64,000 bases of DNA from NCBI RefSeq assembly GCF_020164595.1, contig NZ_JAIQZE010000006.1, positions 1 through 64,000 of the forward strand, in the 5' to 3' direction. Both the position numbers and the translations under genes were made by a program. This document shows positions 37,649 to 46,580 of the stretch, piece after piece. This stretch comes from Psychroflexus longus (GTDB lineage: Bacteria > Bacteroidota > Bacteroidia > Flavobacteriales > Flavobacteriaceae). Numbering within the stretch: the stretch's first letter is position 1; each line of letters starts with the position of its first letter. The notes below the pieces were generated by a model that worked only from the letters and a program-made list of their open reading frames with translations, had not been told where the DNA came from and ran no database searches.

Positions 37649-39664
37649 TTAAATTAGGCCTTTGTATTTTCTAAAAAACCATTCTAACCCCAAAGTTAGG
37701 GCTAATAAAAGAATAAGCCATTTAAAATTAATTAAACTCTCCGATTTTTTGATAGATTTTTGAATTGCTTTAGGCTTATTGATTTTAAGTAGAGAAATAA
37801 GTTTAGATTTTTCAGAAAAAAGATAAATATTCTCTTTTTCGATTAACTTTTGGAGATCTTCAATGTTTGCATTTTCAAATTGCATTTCTGCCGAAAAATC
37901 AAGAATTTCAAACTTACCATTTCGTCTTATATCGGTTTCAGGGCTTTCAATCGAGTACGAATAATTACCCGGCTTTAGTTCCGATAAACTGAAAGTATAA
38001 GCTTCACTGCTTTTTAGTAATCGAGAATTAATGACGTCACCAGACTTTAAATTCTCAAGCTTAATATTGAAGTCAAACCTAGTATCAATTTCAAAATTGG
38101 AATTATAGTAAAATACTTTTAAAACTTGATTATCTCCTGAATTTATGAGTGGTTCAACTTCTACTATAACTTCATTTTGAAATTTTGATTGAGATAAAAA
38201 CTGAATAATCTTTTGAAAAGTTTTGTCAAATTCTGTGAAGGAAGAATTTTCTACGTAATGTCTTGTCCTCCACTTCCAAATATTTTCACCAAACAAAATT
38301 GATTGTTTGACATCATTTTCTGATCCAAAGATCCATAACGGCGATTCAACATCAATTCCGTTCAATTCTTTCTGAAGTAGAACTGAATAATTTCTGTTAA
38401 GTTGAAGGTCTCCAAACTTATCCTTCAATGGTGGATAAGTATTTAAATTCAATTCATTAACCAGAAATAAGGTGAAATCAGAATTTAAAGCGGAAGAATA
38501 TTCTTCTGTAGATGCTATCAATTGTTTCTGAAATCCAAGGTTCAAACTATTTAAAAATCTATAATCAGTATTAGAACCACCAATTATGAAGTAATTTATT
38601 TTCTTTTCTATTACAGAATTTATTACGTTTCTAAATGAAAGTTGAGGCTGATAAAAAATGACAAGATCATATTCTGACACGTTTATTGGATCTTCAATAG
38701 TTTTATAATCAAATTCAAGCTCTTTACTTGATTCTAAAACCCTATTAAAAAAACCAATATCTGGATGAATTAAGTCTGAAATCAAAAGAACTTTTGATCT
38801 TGAATCAATGACATCTATAGAACTGATTTTCTCATTATTACTGATATTTTTTTCTCCAGAAATTGGTTGTAATCGAACTTTCAAGATTTTAGTACCAACT
38901 GATACTGCAGGCAATAAAAATTCAGTTTTAACAGAACTACCCGCTAGCATTTCTAAATTTTTAGAAGCTAAAACTTTTCCGTTTTCAACCACTTCCAATC
39001 TTTGAGTCGTTGATTCTTGATTATTATGACTGACGAAAACTTCTACAGGAAATTTATTTTTCAGATAGGTATAATTATTAAGATTAACCAAATCTATTTT
39101 AGAATCTATTTCTGAAATGGTATCACCAAGGATTAAGGCATTCGTAGAAATATTATTATTGAAAGATTTAAGACTGTAATCCTCTCCTATTGTTTGGTTT
39201 CCATCTGTAGAAATGATCAGCCTATTGTTATCTTTCTCAATGCTATTGACATATTCTATTAGCCTGGAAATGTCAGTATTAGGTTCAGAAAAAGACAAAG
39301 AATCGTCTAGTGATGACAAATTGGAGCCAAATTTTATAAGATCAATAGTGTAGCTATCATTCAGCTCCTCGTCATTACGAATTTCATTAACGAATTGATT
39401 AATCTGACTAGGCTTAGAAAGTTTTTTAATCGATTCTGAATTATCGAAGGCAAAGATTAATTTTGGCTTCTCCAAACTGTAGCTGGTTGCATCAATTTCT
39501 GGATTGATGAGTAACACTCCAAGCAAAAAAAAAGACAAAAATCTAAAAAGTGCTAGGACTCTTTGAGTTTTGTCTTTAAGTAGATTTCGATATAATATCA
39601 AAGTCAAACCCAATGCACATGCAAGATTCAGCAAAAGCAGTAGCATAAGTTGACTTGACATCAT
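37649..39664 (-). CDS. Large membrane protein with VWA-like domain
   Basis: 671 residues. Two N-terminal helices (about 5-25, 37-57) and a C-terminal helix near 648-667 flank a large domain. Residues 70-180 resemble a von Willebrand A fold: FAFDNSESIKKLSKPSQ has the DxSxS metal site partly preserved (DNSES), and LIISTDGNQTIGE fits a later strand. The middle is strand-rich with adhesion-like repeats. Resembles the BatA/BatB or DUF4175-like membrane proteins of this phylum only in outline, and the function is not known. It lies 6 bp after fabG. Confidence 0.6.
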   Translation of the reverse strand: MMSSQLMLLLLLNLACALGLTLILYRNLLKDKTQRVLALFRFLSFFLLGVLLINPEIDATSYSLEKPKLIFAFDNSESIKKLSKPSQINQFVNEIRNDEELNDSYTIDLIKFGSNLSSLDDSLSFSEPNTDISRLIEYVNSIEKDNNRLIISTDGNQTIGEDYSLKSFNNNISTNALILGDTISEIDSKIDLVNLNNYTYLKNKFPVEVFVSHNNQESTTQRLEVVENGKVLASKNLEMLAGSSVKTEFLLPAVSVGTKILKVRLQPISGEKNISNNEKISSIDVIDSRSKVLLISDLIHPDIGFFNRVLESSKELEFDYKTIEDPINVSEYDLVIFYQPQLSFRNVINSVIEKKINYFIIGGSNTDYRFLNSLNLGFQKQLIASTEEYSSALNSDFTLFLVNELNLNTYPPLKDKFGDLQLNRNYSVLLQKELNGIDVESPLWIFGSENDVKQSILFGENIWKWRTRHYVENSSFTEFDKTFQKIIQFLSQSKFQNEVIVEVEPLINSGDNQVLKVFYYNSNFEIDTRFDFNIKLENLKSGDVINSRLLKSSEAYTFSLSELKPGNYSYSIESPETDIRRNGKFEILDFSAEMQFENANIEDLQKLIEKENIYLFSEKSKLISLLKINKPKAIQKSIKKSESLINFKWLILLLALTLGLEWFFRKYKGLI

Positions 39665-39670
39665 TATTTT

Positions 39671-40417
39671 TTAAGTTAACATCCCACCGTCTACACTTAG
39701 AGTCTGACCAGTAATGTAAGAACTCATGTCACTGGCAAGGAAAACACAAGCATTGGCAATATCTTCTGGCTGTCCGCCACGTTTTAGCGGAATAGCTTGT
39801 CTCCAACCTTCAACTGTTTTTTCATCTAACTTTTCGGTCATTTCAGTTTCAATAAAACCTGGAGCAACAACGTTGGAACGGATATTTCTGGAACCTAATT
39901 CCAAAGCAACAGATTTAGAAAAACCAATAATTCCAGCTTTTGAAGCAGAATAATTAGCTTGTCCAGCGTTGCCTTTTATACCAACAACAGAACTGATATT
40001 GATAATACTACCGTGTCTTTGTTTGAGCATAGGTCTTAATACTGCTTTGGTCAAATTGAAAACAGAATTCAAATTCACTTTGATCACTTTATCAAAATCA
40101 TCCTCACTCATTCTCATTAAAAGATTATCTTTTGTGATTCCTGCATTATTGATCAATACATCAATATTTCCAAAATCCTTAATAACGTCATCTGCAAGTT
40201 TTTGAGCCTGCTCAAAGTCTGAAGCATCAGACTGGTAAGCCTTTGCATTAACGCCGAAAGTTTTCAAGTGTTCTTCCAACTCTTGAGCAGAGCTTGATGA
40301 AGAATTGTAAGTAAAAGCGACATTTGCACCATGTTGAGCAAAAACTTCTGCGATGCCTTTACCAATGCCTCGGCTACCGCCAGTAATAATCACATTTTTA
40401 GAGTCAAGTAATTTCAT
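39671..40417 (-). CDS. fabG: 3-oxoacyl-ACP reductase
   Basis: A 248-residue SDR of type II fatty-acid synthesis, reducing 3-oxoacyl-ACP with NADPH. TGGSRGIG (12-19), NNAG (90-93), Ser142, Tyr156 and Lys160 are all present, as are the NADPH-type FTYNSSSSS segment, GSRNIRSNVVAPGFIETEMT and the C-terminal YITGQTLSVDGGM typical of FabG. The many SDR paralogs leave some doubt, but sequence and gene company fit FabG well. Confidence 0.9.
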   Translation of the reverse strand: MKLLDSKNVIITGGSRGIGKGIAEVFAQHGANVAFTYNSSSSSAQELEEHLKTFGVNAKAYQSDASDFEQAQKLADDVIKDFGNIDVLINNAGITKDNLLMRMSEDDFDKVIKVNLNSVFNLTKAVLRPMLKQRHGSIINISSVVGIKGNAGQANYSASKAGIIGFSKSVALELGSRNIRSNVVAPGFIETEMTEKLDEKTVEGWRQAIPLKRGGQPEDIANACVFLASDMSSYITGQTLSVDGGMLT

Positions 40418-40439
40418 AAAGCTAAGAGTTTAAATATAA

Positions 40440-40470
40440 AAAGCCCTTTGTAAATTAAACAAAGGGCTTT
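40440..40470 (-). terminator. Terminator between sucD and fabG
   Basis: AAAGCCCTTTGT pairs with ACAAAGGGCTTT around a 7-nt loop; the minus-strand side runs into TTTTTAT. It should stop sucD transcripts, so fabG needs its own promoter or readthrough. No TAnnTTTG box is seen before fabG. Confidence 0.75.
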
Positions 40471-40481
40471 ATAGTAAAATA

Positions 40482-41357
40482 TTATTTAGATAAAACTTCT
40501 GCTACTTTTTTACCAATTTCTGCTGGAGAATCGACAACATGAATTCCAGAATCCTTTAAAATTTTTTTCTTGGCTTGAGCCGTATCTTCGCTTCCACCTA
40601 CAATAGCACCAGCGTGTCCCATAGTTCTACCTGCAGGAGCAGTTTCTCCAGCGATAAAACCAATAACAGGTTTTTTACTACCATTTTCTTTATACCACTT
40701 TGCAGCTTCTGCTTCAAGTTGTCCACCAATTTCACCAATCATCACAACACATTCAGTTTCTGAATCGCCAACGAGCATTTCAACAGCATCTTTGGTTGTC
40801 GTTCCTATGATTGGGTCTCCACCAATACCAATTGCTGTAGTGATTCCATATCCTTCTTTTACTACTTGATCTGCAGCTTCATAAGTAAGTGTTCCAGATT
40901 TTGAAACGATACCCACTTTACCCTTTTTGAAAACAAAACCTGGCATAATACCAACTTTAGCTTCTTCAGGAGTAATTACACCTGGACAGTTAGGACCAAT
41001 TAATCTGCAATCTTTGCCTTTAATATAATCTGAAGCTTTGATCATATCTTTTACAGGTATGCCTTCAGTAATGGCAATAATGACTTTTATACCAGCGTCA
41101 GCAGCTTCCATGATAGCATCTGCAGCAAATGCTGGCGGTACAAAAATTATAGATGTATCTGCTCCAGCTTTTTCTACAGCTTCAGAAACTGTATTAAATA
41201 CAGGTTTTCCTAAATGCTCTGTTCCACCCTTGCCAGGAGTCACACCACCAACAATGTTAGTCCCGTAGTCAATCATTTGTTCTGCATGAAAAGAGCCTTC
41301 ACTTCCTGTAAAGCCTTGAACAATTATTTTTGAATCTTTATTTACTAAAACGCTCAT
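40482..41357 (-). CDS. sucD: Succinyl-CoA ligase subunit alpha
   Basis: A 291-residue subunit of the TCA-cycle enzyme that interconverts succinyl-CoA and succinate with NTP synthesis. A CoA-binding Rossmann part ([23 protein letters not shown]) leads to [30 protein letters not shown] and the phosphohistidine His248 in [13 protein letters not shown]. Length is standard. sucC is not in this window. Confidence 0.95.
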   Translation of the reverse strand: MSVLVNKDSKIIVQGFTGSEGSFHAEQMIDYGTNIVGGVTPGKGGTEHLGKPVFNTVSEAVEKAGADTSIIFVPPAFAADAIMEAADAGIKVIIAITEGIPVKDMIKASDYIKGKDCRLIGPNCPGVITPEEAKVGIMPGFVFKKGKVGIVSKSGTLTYEAADQVVKEGYGITTAIGIGGDPIIGTTTKDAVEMLVGDSETECVVMIGEIGGQLEAEAAKWYKENGSKKPVIGFIAGETAPAGRTMGHAGAIVGGSEDTAQAKKKILKDSGIHVVDSPAEIGKKVAEVLSK

Positions 41358-41380
41358 AAGTATGTTTAATTTATGTTGAA

Positions 41381-41388
41381 CAAAAGTA
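41381..41388 (-). promoter_or_regulatory. -7 promoter box for sucD
   Basis: TACTTTTG on the minus strand, predicting a leader of about 20 nt to the sucD ATG at 41357. Confidence 0.5.
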
Positions 41389-41431
41389 ATTTTTTAGGAC
41401 GAGCCCTAAAAATTATTAAGAAGTTTATTAT

Positions 41432-41842
41432 TTAATTGTAATCGTTTATATAAGAGAAAATACCATCAAGTCCATCTTCGCTTGGCTGTGACATAATAAA
41501 ACCTCTATAGAGCTTCTCATCTTTGATCTCCCAAATGCTAAAAAAATTTGCTAGGCCAATAAGGTCTGAAGATTCCATAATTTCAACGTTGTAAGTAAAC
41601 CTTGCGCAAACTTTGTTATTTTCCTCAATAAAGTGAGAAAACTCGGGAGACATAGTTTCAAATGATTTACCCATTTCTGTAGACATTGATCTAAACTTTT
41701 CGTAGTCAAATTGAAAAAAGCCTTTACTACTATTCCAATCAATTCTTATTTTCGGATGAATGTATTTTTCAAAATCTGCTATATTTTTATAATATTTTGA
41801 TGAGAAAAAATTTTTGACCAATTTTTTATTGTCTGAACTCAT
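41432..41842 (-). CDS. NTF2/SnoaL-like small protein
   Basis: 136 residues without signal peptide. The plan (N-terminal helix VKNFFSSKYYKN, FEKYIHPKIRIDWNSSKGFFQFDYEKF, then strands ending ANFFSIWEIKDEKLYRGFIMSQPSEDG) resembles the NTF2/SnoaL fold of small binding or isomerase-like proteins. The start overlaps the lpxD2 stop by 4 bp, so it is translationally coupled to the lipid A gene cluster. I cannot name a ligand or activity. Confidence 0.6.
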   Translation of the reverse strand: MSSDNKKLVKNFFSSKYYKNIADFEKYIHPKIRIDWNSSKGFFQFDYEKFRSMSTEMGKSFETMSPEFSHFIEENNKVCARFTYNVEIMESSDLIGLANFFSIWEIKDEKLYRGFIMSQPSEDGLDGIFSYINDYN

Positions 41843-42774
41843 AAATTCTTCAATTTTTGAATGATTTCCGGGATTCTGCTTATATATCCTAATTCTCTGT
41901 ACTTTTTTCTAATATCATCAGCTGGTGTTCCAAAATAGGTAGTATCAGGTTTTAAATCTTTGCTAATCCCAGATTGAGCTAAAATTACAACCCTCTTTCC
42001 TATGGTGAGTCCGCTGGCAATACCAACCTGACCCCAGATGGTGACTTCATCTTCAATCACGACACAACCTGCAATTCCTGTTTGTGAAGCAATAAGACAT
42101 TTCTTTCCAATTATTGTGTCGTGACCTACTTGCACTTGATTGTCAATTTTGGTTCCTTCACCAATACTGGTTATTCCAGAGACCCCTTTATCTATAGAAC
42201 ACAAAGCACCAATTTCTACATTATCACTTATTCTGATACTTCCACCAGAAAGGAGTTTATCATGGTAAGTTGGTCGGTTTTTATAATAAAAAGCATCTGC
42301 TCCTAAAACAGTACCAGCGTGAATCTGGACATTATTACCAATTTCAACCCCATCATAAATTGAAACATTGCTGTGAATAAGACAATTGTCTCCAATTTTT
42401 ACATTGTTTCCAATGAAGACATTGGGTTGTATAATGGTGTTTTCCCCAATTTCTGCTGAATTGGATAAAGATTGATGCGATGTTTCAAAAGGAGAAAAAT
42501 GGGCTGTTATTTTATTAAAGTCTGAAAACGGATCCTCGGAAACTAATAAAGCTTTACCTTCAGGACAATCCACTTCTTTATTTATAAGAACAACGCTAGC
42601 TTTAGACTCTAAAGCTTTATCATAGTATTTAGGATGATCAACGAAAACAATATCACCATGTTCTACTACATGAATTTCATTGATTCCTAAAATTTTAAAA
42701 TCAGGTTCACCAACAAATTCAGCATTGATAAGATCAGATATTTGTTTAAGAGTTTGCGGTTGAGGGAACTTCAT
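41839..42774 (-). CDS. LpxD-like acyltransferase, second copy
   Basis: A 311-residue left-handed beta-helix acyltransferase of the LpxD type. The N-terminal uridine-binding-like domain (about 1-100) is followed by hexapeptide repeats (IGENTIIQPNVFIGNNVKIGDNCLIHSNVSIYDGVEIGNN). The catalytic His falls in VGHDTIIGKK. It differs from the main LpxD at 45522-46556 and ends differently (TPADDIRKKYRELGYI). As a paralog it may acylate another position or sugar. It is in the lpx-efp cluster, directly before the NTF2-like gene. Confidence 0.75.
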   Translation of the reverse strand: MKFPQPQTLKQISDLINAEFVGEPDFKILGINEIHVVEHGDIVFVDHPKYYDKALESKASVVLINKEVDCPEGKALLVSEDPFSDFNKITAHFSPFETSHQSLSNSAEIGENTIIQPNVFIGNNVKIGDNCLIHSNVSIYDGVEIGNNVQIHAGTVLGADAFYYKNRPTYHDKLLSGGSIRISDNVEIGALCSIDKGVSGITSIGEGTKIDNQVQVGHDTIIGKKCLIASQTGIAGCVVIEDEVTIWGQVGIASGLTIGKRVVILAQSGISKDLKPDTTYFGTPADDIRKKYRELGYISRIPEIIQKLKNL

Positions 42775-42783
42775 TTAATCAAC

Positions 42784-43350
42784 TTATTCTTTAATTCTTT
42801 CTTTGTAAGTTCCTTTTTCAGTTTCAACTTTTACTTTGTCTCCTTCATTGATAAATAAAGGAACGTTCACTTCTGCACCAGTTTCTAATGTTGCCGGCTT
42901 TGTAGCGTTGGTTGCTGTATTGCCTTTCAATCCTGGTTCAGTTTGAGTCACCTCAAGAACAACGTGTGGTGGCATGTCTACAGAAAGAGGCATATTATCT
43001 TCAGTATTGATAAGAATACTAACAACTTCTCCTTCTTTCAATAAATTCGGCATATCCAAAGCAGCCTCCAAAAGTCGGATTTGCGTAAAGTCTTCTACGT
43101 GCATAAAGTGATAAAACTCACCTTCCTGGTATAAAAACTGGTATTTATGCGTTTCAACTCTTACTTCTTCAATTTTATGACCAGCAGAAAAGGTGTTGTC
43201 GATGACTTTTCCGGTGGTTACACTTTTTAACTTAGTTCTTACGAAAGCTGGCCCTTTACCAGGCTTTACGTGAAGAAATTCAGTTACTTTAAATATATCA
43301 TGATTGTAACGTATGCACAATCCATTTCTAATGTCGCTTGTTGTAGCCAT
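42784..43350 (-). CDS. efp: Translation elongation factor P
   Basis: A 188-residue factor that rescues ribosomes stalled at polyproline. The conserved Lys32 lies in KPGKGPAFVRTKLK at the tip of domain I. VDMPPHVVLEVTQTEPGLKGNTATNATKPATLETGAEVNVPLFI is typical of domain II/III. Length is normal. It sits between lpxA and the second LpxD. Confidence 0.96.
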   Translation of the reverse strand: MATTSDIRNGLCIRYNHDIFKVTEFLHVKPGKGPAFVRTKLKSVTTGKVIDNTFSAGHKIEEVRVETHKYQFLYQEGEFYHFMHVEDFTQIRLLEAALDMPNLLKEGEVVSILINTEDNMPLSVDMPPHVVLEVTQTEPGLKGNTATNATKPATLETGAEVNVPLFINEGDKVKVETEKGTYKERIKE

Positions 43351-43356
43351 AATTAT

Positions 43357-44139
43357 TTAATTTGAAAAATATCCTTTCATGATTCCTCTCTGTGAATCTT
43401 TTATAAACTGAAGTATTTCATCTCTTTCTGGAGTCGCTTCCATTTCAGCCTCAATGATGGAAACTGCTTGTGTATTGTTATAGTTCTTTTGATAAAGAAT
43501 TCTATAAATGTTTTGAATTTCCCTTATTTTATCGGTGTCAAACCCTCTACGCCTTAGCCCAACGGAATTGATACCCACATAGGATAATGGCTCTCTTCCA
43601 GCTTTCACAAATGGAGGAACATCCTTTCTTACCAGGGAACCGCCTGTAATGAAAGCGTGCCTTCCTACACTGCAAAATTGTTGTACAGCAGCCATTCCTG
43701 CTAAAACAGCATAATCTCCAACAGTAATGTGTCCCGCTAGGGTACTGTTGTTGGAAAACACACAATTATTGCCAACAATACAATCGTGAGCAATATGGCA
43801 ATAGGCCATGATCCAGCAATTTTTACCGATTTTAGTTTTCATCTTATCGCTTGTGCCACGGTTAATAGTCACACATTCGCGAATAGTTGTGTTATCGCCT
43901 ATTTCAGTGATCGTGTCTTCGTCTTCAAATTTTTTATCCTGTGGAACAGCAGAAATAACAGCTCCGGGAAAAATGCTTACATTTTTTCCAATACGAGCGC
44001 CTTCCATAATTGTAACATTAGAACCAATCCAAGTTCCTTCGCCAATTTCAACATTATTATGAATGGTTGTAAAAGGCTCTATCACCACATTTTTGGCGAT
44101 TTTTGCCCCAGGATGAACGTATGCTAAAGGTTGATTCAT
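43357..44139 (-). CDS. lpxA: UDP-N-acetylglucosamine acyltransferase
   Basis: A 260-residue enzyme performing the first acylation of lipid A synthesis. It is a left-handed beta-helix with repeats such as IGEGTWIGSNVTIMEGARIGKNVSIFPG. The catalytic His is in IAHDCIVGNNCVFSNN and the product-binding region in GRHAFITGGSLVRKDVPPFVKAGREPLSYVGINSVGLRRRGF. It lies 1 bp after lpxC/fabZ. Confidence 0.95.
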   Translation of the reverse strand: MNQPLAYVHPGAKIAKNVVIEPFTTIHNNVEIGEGTWIGSNVTIMEGARIGKNVSIFPGAVISAVPQDKKFEDEDTITEIGDNTTIRECVTINRGTSDKMKTKIGKNCWIMAYCHIAHDCIVGNNCVFSNNSTLAGHITVGDYAVLAGMAAVQQFCSVGRHAFITGGSLVRKDVPPFVKAGREPLSYVGINSVGLRRRGFDTDKIREIQNIYRILYQKNYNNTQAVSIIEAEMEATPERDEILQFIKDSQRGIMKGYFSN

Positions 44140-44140
44140 G

Positions 44141-45535
44141 TTATTTAGATTTTACAAGTTGAGCCATGAGTTCAGCCTCACAGGCTAGTTTGTCATTTGC
44201 ATAAGCATAGCCTTGCATATGACAAATTCCACGTCTTATGGGAGTTATAAGTTCTAGTTTAAAAATAAGAGTATCTCCGGGAACTACTTGCTGCTTAAAT
44301 TTTACTTTATCTATTTTAATGAAATAAGTCAAATAATTTTCTGGATCTTCAACACTACTTAAAGCTAAGATTCCTCCTGTTTGAGCCATAGCTTCAATCT
44401 GAAGGACTCCTGGCATAACAGGTTTTCCAGGAAAATGTCCCACAAAAAAGGGCTCATTCATAGTGACATTTTTAGTCCCTATCACAGATTTGTCCGTCAA
44501 TTCAAATATTTTATCAACGAGTAAAAATGGTGATCTGTGCGGGAGCCTTTTCATGATTTCCGTCACATCATAAAGCGGAGGCTTGTTAAGATCAAACTTG
44601 GGTACCTTATTTCTTTTTTCTGTTTTTATAATTTTCGCTAGTTTTTTAGCGAATTGTGTATTTATAGTATGACCTGGCTTGTTTGCAATAACCTTACCTC
44701 TAATGTGAGTTCCAACCAAGGCTAAGTCGCCAATTACATCAAGTAACTTATGTCTGGCAGCTTCATTTGGGTAATGAAGTGTTAGATTATCTAAAATACC
44801 GTTTGGTTTTACTGAAATTTCGTCTTTACCAAAAGCTTCCTTCAGTCTAACCATTGTATCTGGAGAGAGTTCTTTGTCTACATAAACAATTGCATTATTG
44901 AGATCTCCACCTTTTATAAGGCCATTAGCTAACATCGCTTCAAGCTCATGCAAAAAGCTAAAGGTTCTTGAATCTGCGATTTCTTTTTTGAAATCGCTCA
45001 TCGTATTTAAATATGCATTTTGTGTTCCCAAAACTTTTGTTCCGAAGTCAACCATTGTTGTGACCTGGTATTCATTTGCAGGCATTACAATAATTTCAGA
45101 ACCCGATTCTTCGTCTTTAAAAGAAATAACATCCTCTACAATAAATTCATCTCTAGGTGCATCTTGCTCTTCAATCCCAGCTTTTTCAAGTGCCTCTACA
45201 AAAAACTTAGAAGAACCGTCCATTATAGGCGGTTCTGAAGCATTGAGCTCTAAAAGAACATTATCTATTCCTAAACCAATGCAAGCCGCAAGAACATGTT
45301 CTGATGTTTGAATAATTACTCCGTTCTTCTCTAGACTTGTTCCACGATCTGTATTGGTAACTAAACCAGCGTCTGCTGGGATGATGGGTTCTCCCTCAAG
45401 GTCAACCCTTTTGAAAGAAAATCCATGATTGATAGGAGCTGGTTTAAAAGTAAGTGTTACGTTTTGACCAGTATGAAGTCCTACTCCGTGAAGAGAAACT
45501 TCGTTTTTTATGGTAGTTTGATTATTGATTTTCAT
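44141..45535 (-). CDS. lpxC/fabZ: Bifunctional LpxC deacetylase/FabZ dehydratase
   Basis: About 464 residues, joining LpxC and FabZ into one protein as is typical in Bacteroidota. The LpxC part (about 1-305) has the N-terminal VSLHGVGLHTGQNVTL and SEHVLAACIGLGIDNV (zinc His), and the zinc His/Asp region LLDVIGDLALVGTHIRGKVIANKPGHTIN. The FabZ part (from about 320) has LPHRSPFLLVDKI and GHFPGKPVMPGVLQIEAMAQTGG with the catalytic His and Glu. The ATG at 45535 overlaps the lpxD stop by 14 bp. Confidence 0.95.
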   Translation of the reverse strand: MKINNQTTIKNEVSLHGVGLHTGQNVTLTFKPAPINHGFSFKRVDLEGEPIIPADAGLVTNTDRGTSLEKNGVIIQTSEHVLAACIGLGIDNVLLELNASEPPIMDGSSKFFVEALEKAGIEEQDAPRDEFIVEDVISFKDEESGSEIIVMPANEYQVTTMVDFGTKVLGTQNAYLNTMSDFKKEIADSRTFSFLHELEAMLANGLIKGGDLNNAIVYVDKELSPDTMVRLKEAFGKDEISVKPNGILDNLTLHYPNEAARHKLLDVIGDLALVGTHIRGKVIANKPGHTINTQFAKKLAKIIKTEKRNKVPKFDLNKPPLYDVTEIMKRLPHRSPFLLVDKIFELTDKSVIGTKNVTMNEPFFVGHFPGKPVMPGVLQIEAMAQTGGILALSSVEDPENYLTYFIKIDKVKFKQQVVPGDTLIFKLELITPIRRGICHMQGYAYANDKLACEAELMAQLVKSK

Positions 45536-46556
45536 TCTTAGAAAGTTGTTTTTCAATAGTGTCTATGCGGTTGATAATTTTTGGAAAATTTCTAAAATGA
45601 ACATAAGATTTATTAAAGTCACTATAACCAAAAGCTGGAGAACCTTGTATAGCTTCGTCATTTTTAATATTTCTTCCCACTCCCGTTTGAGCCTGAATTC
45701 TTACGCGATCTCCTATTTTGATATGTCCAGCAACACCAACTTGACCACCAATAAGGCAATTTTTACCAATCTTGGTAGATCCAGCAATCCCCGTTTGTGC
45801 AGCAATTGCTGTATGCTCTCCAATTTCGACATTATGTGCTATTTGGATTTGATTATCCAATTTCACTCCCCTCCTTATAATCGTTGAACCTAAAGTTGCT
45901 CTATCTATAGTTGTCGCTGCTCCAATGTCTACGTGGTCTTCAATAATTACATTTCCAATTTGTGGAATTTTTGAATACTCTCCATTATCTGATGGCGAAA
46001 ATCCAAATCCATCAGCACCTATGATAACACCACTGTGAAAAGTGCAATGGCTGCCAATTTGTGTTTCAGAATATATTTTACTTCCTGCGAATATTGTAAC
46101 ATGATCTCCGATAGTTACATTATCTCCAATATAAACGTTGGGATAAATTTTTACCTTATTACCAATAACAACATTTTCTCCAATATAGGTGAATGCTCCA
46201 ATGTAAGGCTCTTCTCCCAACTTAGCAGAATCTGAGATAGAACTTGGAGTTTCAATTCCCTTTTTGTCTAACTTAATTTGGTTATAAACTTCTAAGAGTT
46301 TTGAAAAGGCTTCGTAAGAATCCTCAACCTTTATGAGTGTTGTTGAAATTGGTTGATTTTTTTCAAAAGTTTTGTTGACTATACAAATACTAGCTTCAGT
46401 TTCGTAGATGTATGACGTATATTTTGGATTGGATAAAAAAGTTAATGACCCCTCTTTACCTTCCTCTATTTTGGAAAGTTTATCGACTTCAACATCGGGA
46501 TTTCCCTCGATTGTTCCGTCTAATATATCTGCTATTTGTTGAGCTGTAAATTTCAT
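45522..46556 (-). CDS. lpxD: UDP-3-O-(3-hydroxymyristoyl)glucosamine N-acyltransferase
   Basis: A 344-residue trimeric acyltransferase, third step of lipid A synthesis. The N-terminal domain (about 1-100, LTFLSNPKYTSYIYETEASICIV) is followed by a hexapeptide beta-helix and the catalytic His in IQIAHNVEIGEHTAI. GADGFGFSPSDNGEYSKIPQIG is the signature of LpxD. The first gene of the lpxD-lpxC/fabZ-lpxA-efp-lpxD2 cluster. A TATTTTTG box ends 5 nt before the ATG. Confidence 0.95.
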   Translation of the reverse strand: MKFTAQQIADILDGTIEGNPDVEVDKLSKIEEGKEGSLTFLSNPKYTSYIYETEASICIVNKTFEKNQPISTTLIKVEDSYEAFSKLLEVYNQIKLDKKGIETPSSISDSAKLGEEPYIGAFTYIGENVVIGNKVKIYPNVYIGDNVTIGDHVTIFAGSKIYSETQIGSHCTFHSGVIIGADGFGFSPSDNGEYSKIPQIGNVIIEDHVDIGAATTIDRATLGSTIIRRGVKLDNQIQIAHNVEIGEHTAIAAQTGIAGSTKIGKNCLIGGQVGVAGHIKIGDRVRIQAQTGVGRNIKNDEAIQGSPAFGYSDFNKSYVHFRNFPKIINRIDTIEKQLSKNENQ

Positions 46557-46561
46557 TGTGG

Positions 46562-46569
46562 CAAAAATA
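46562..46569 (-). promoter_or_regulatory. -7 promoter box for the lpx cluster
   Basis: TATTTTTG on the minus strand, 5 nt before the lpxD ATG. Initiation about 4 nt past the box would leave a leader of about 2 nt. Confidence 0.55.
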
Positions 46570-46580
46570 GAAAAAAACGG

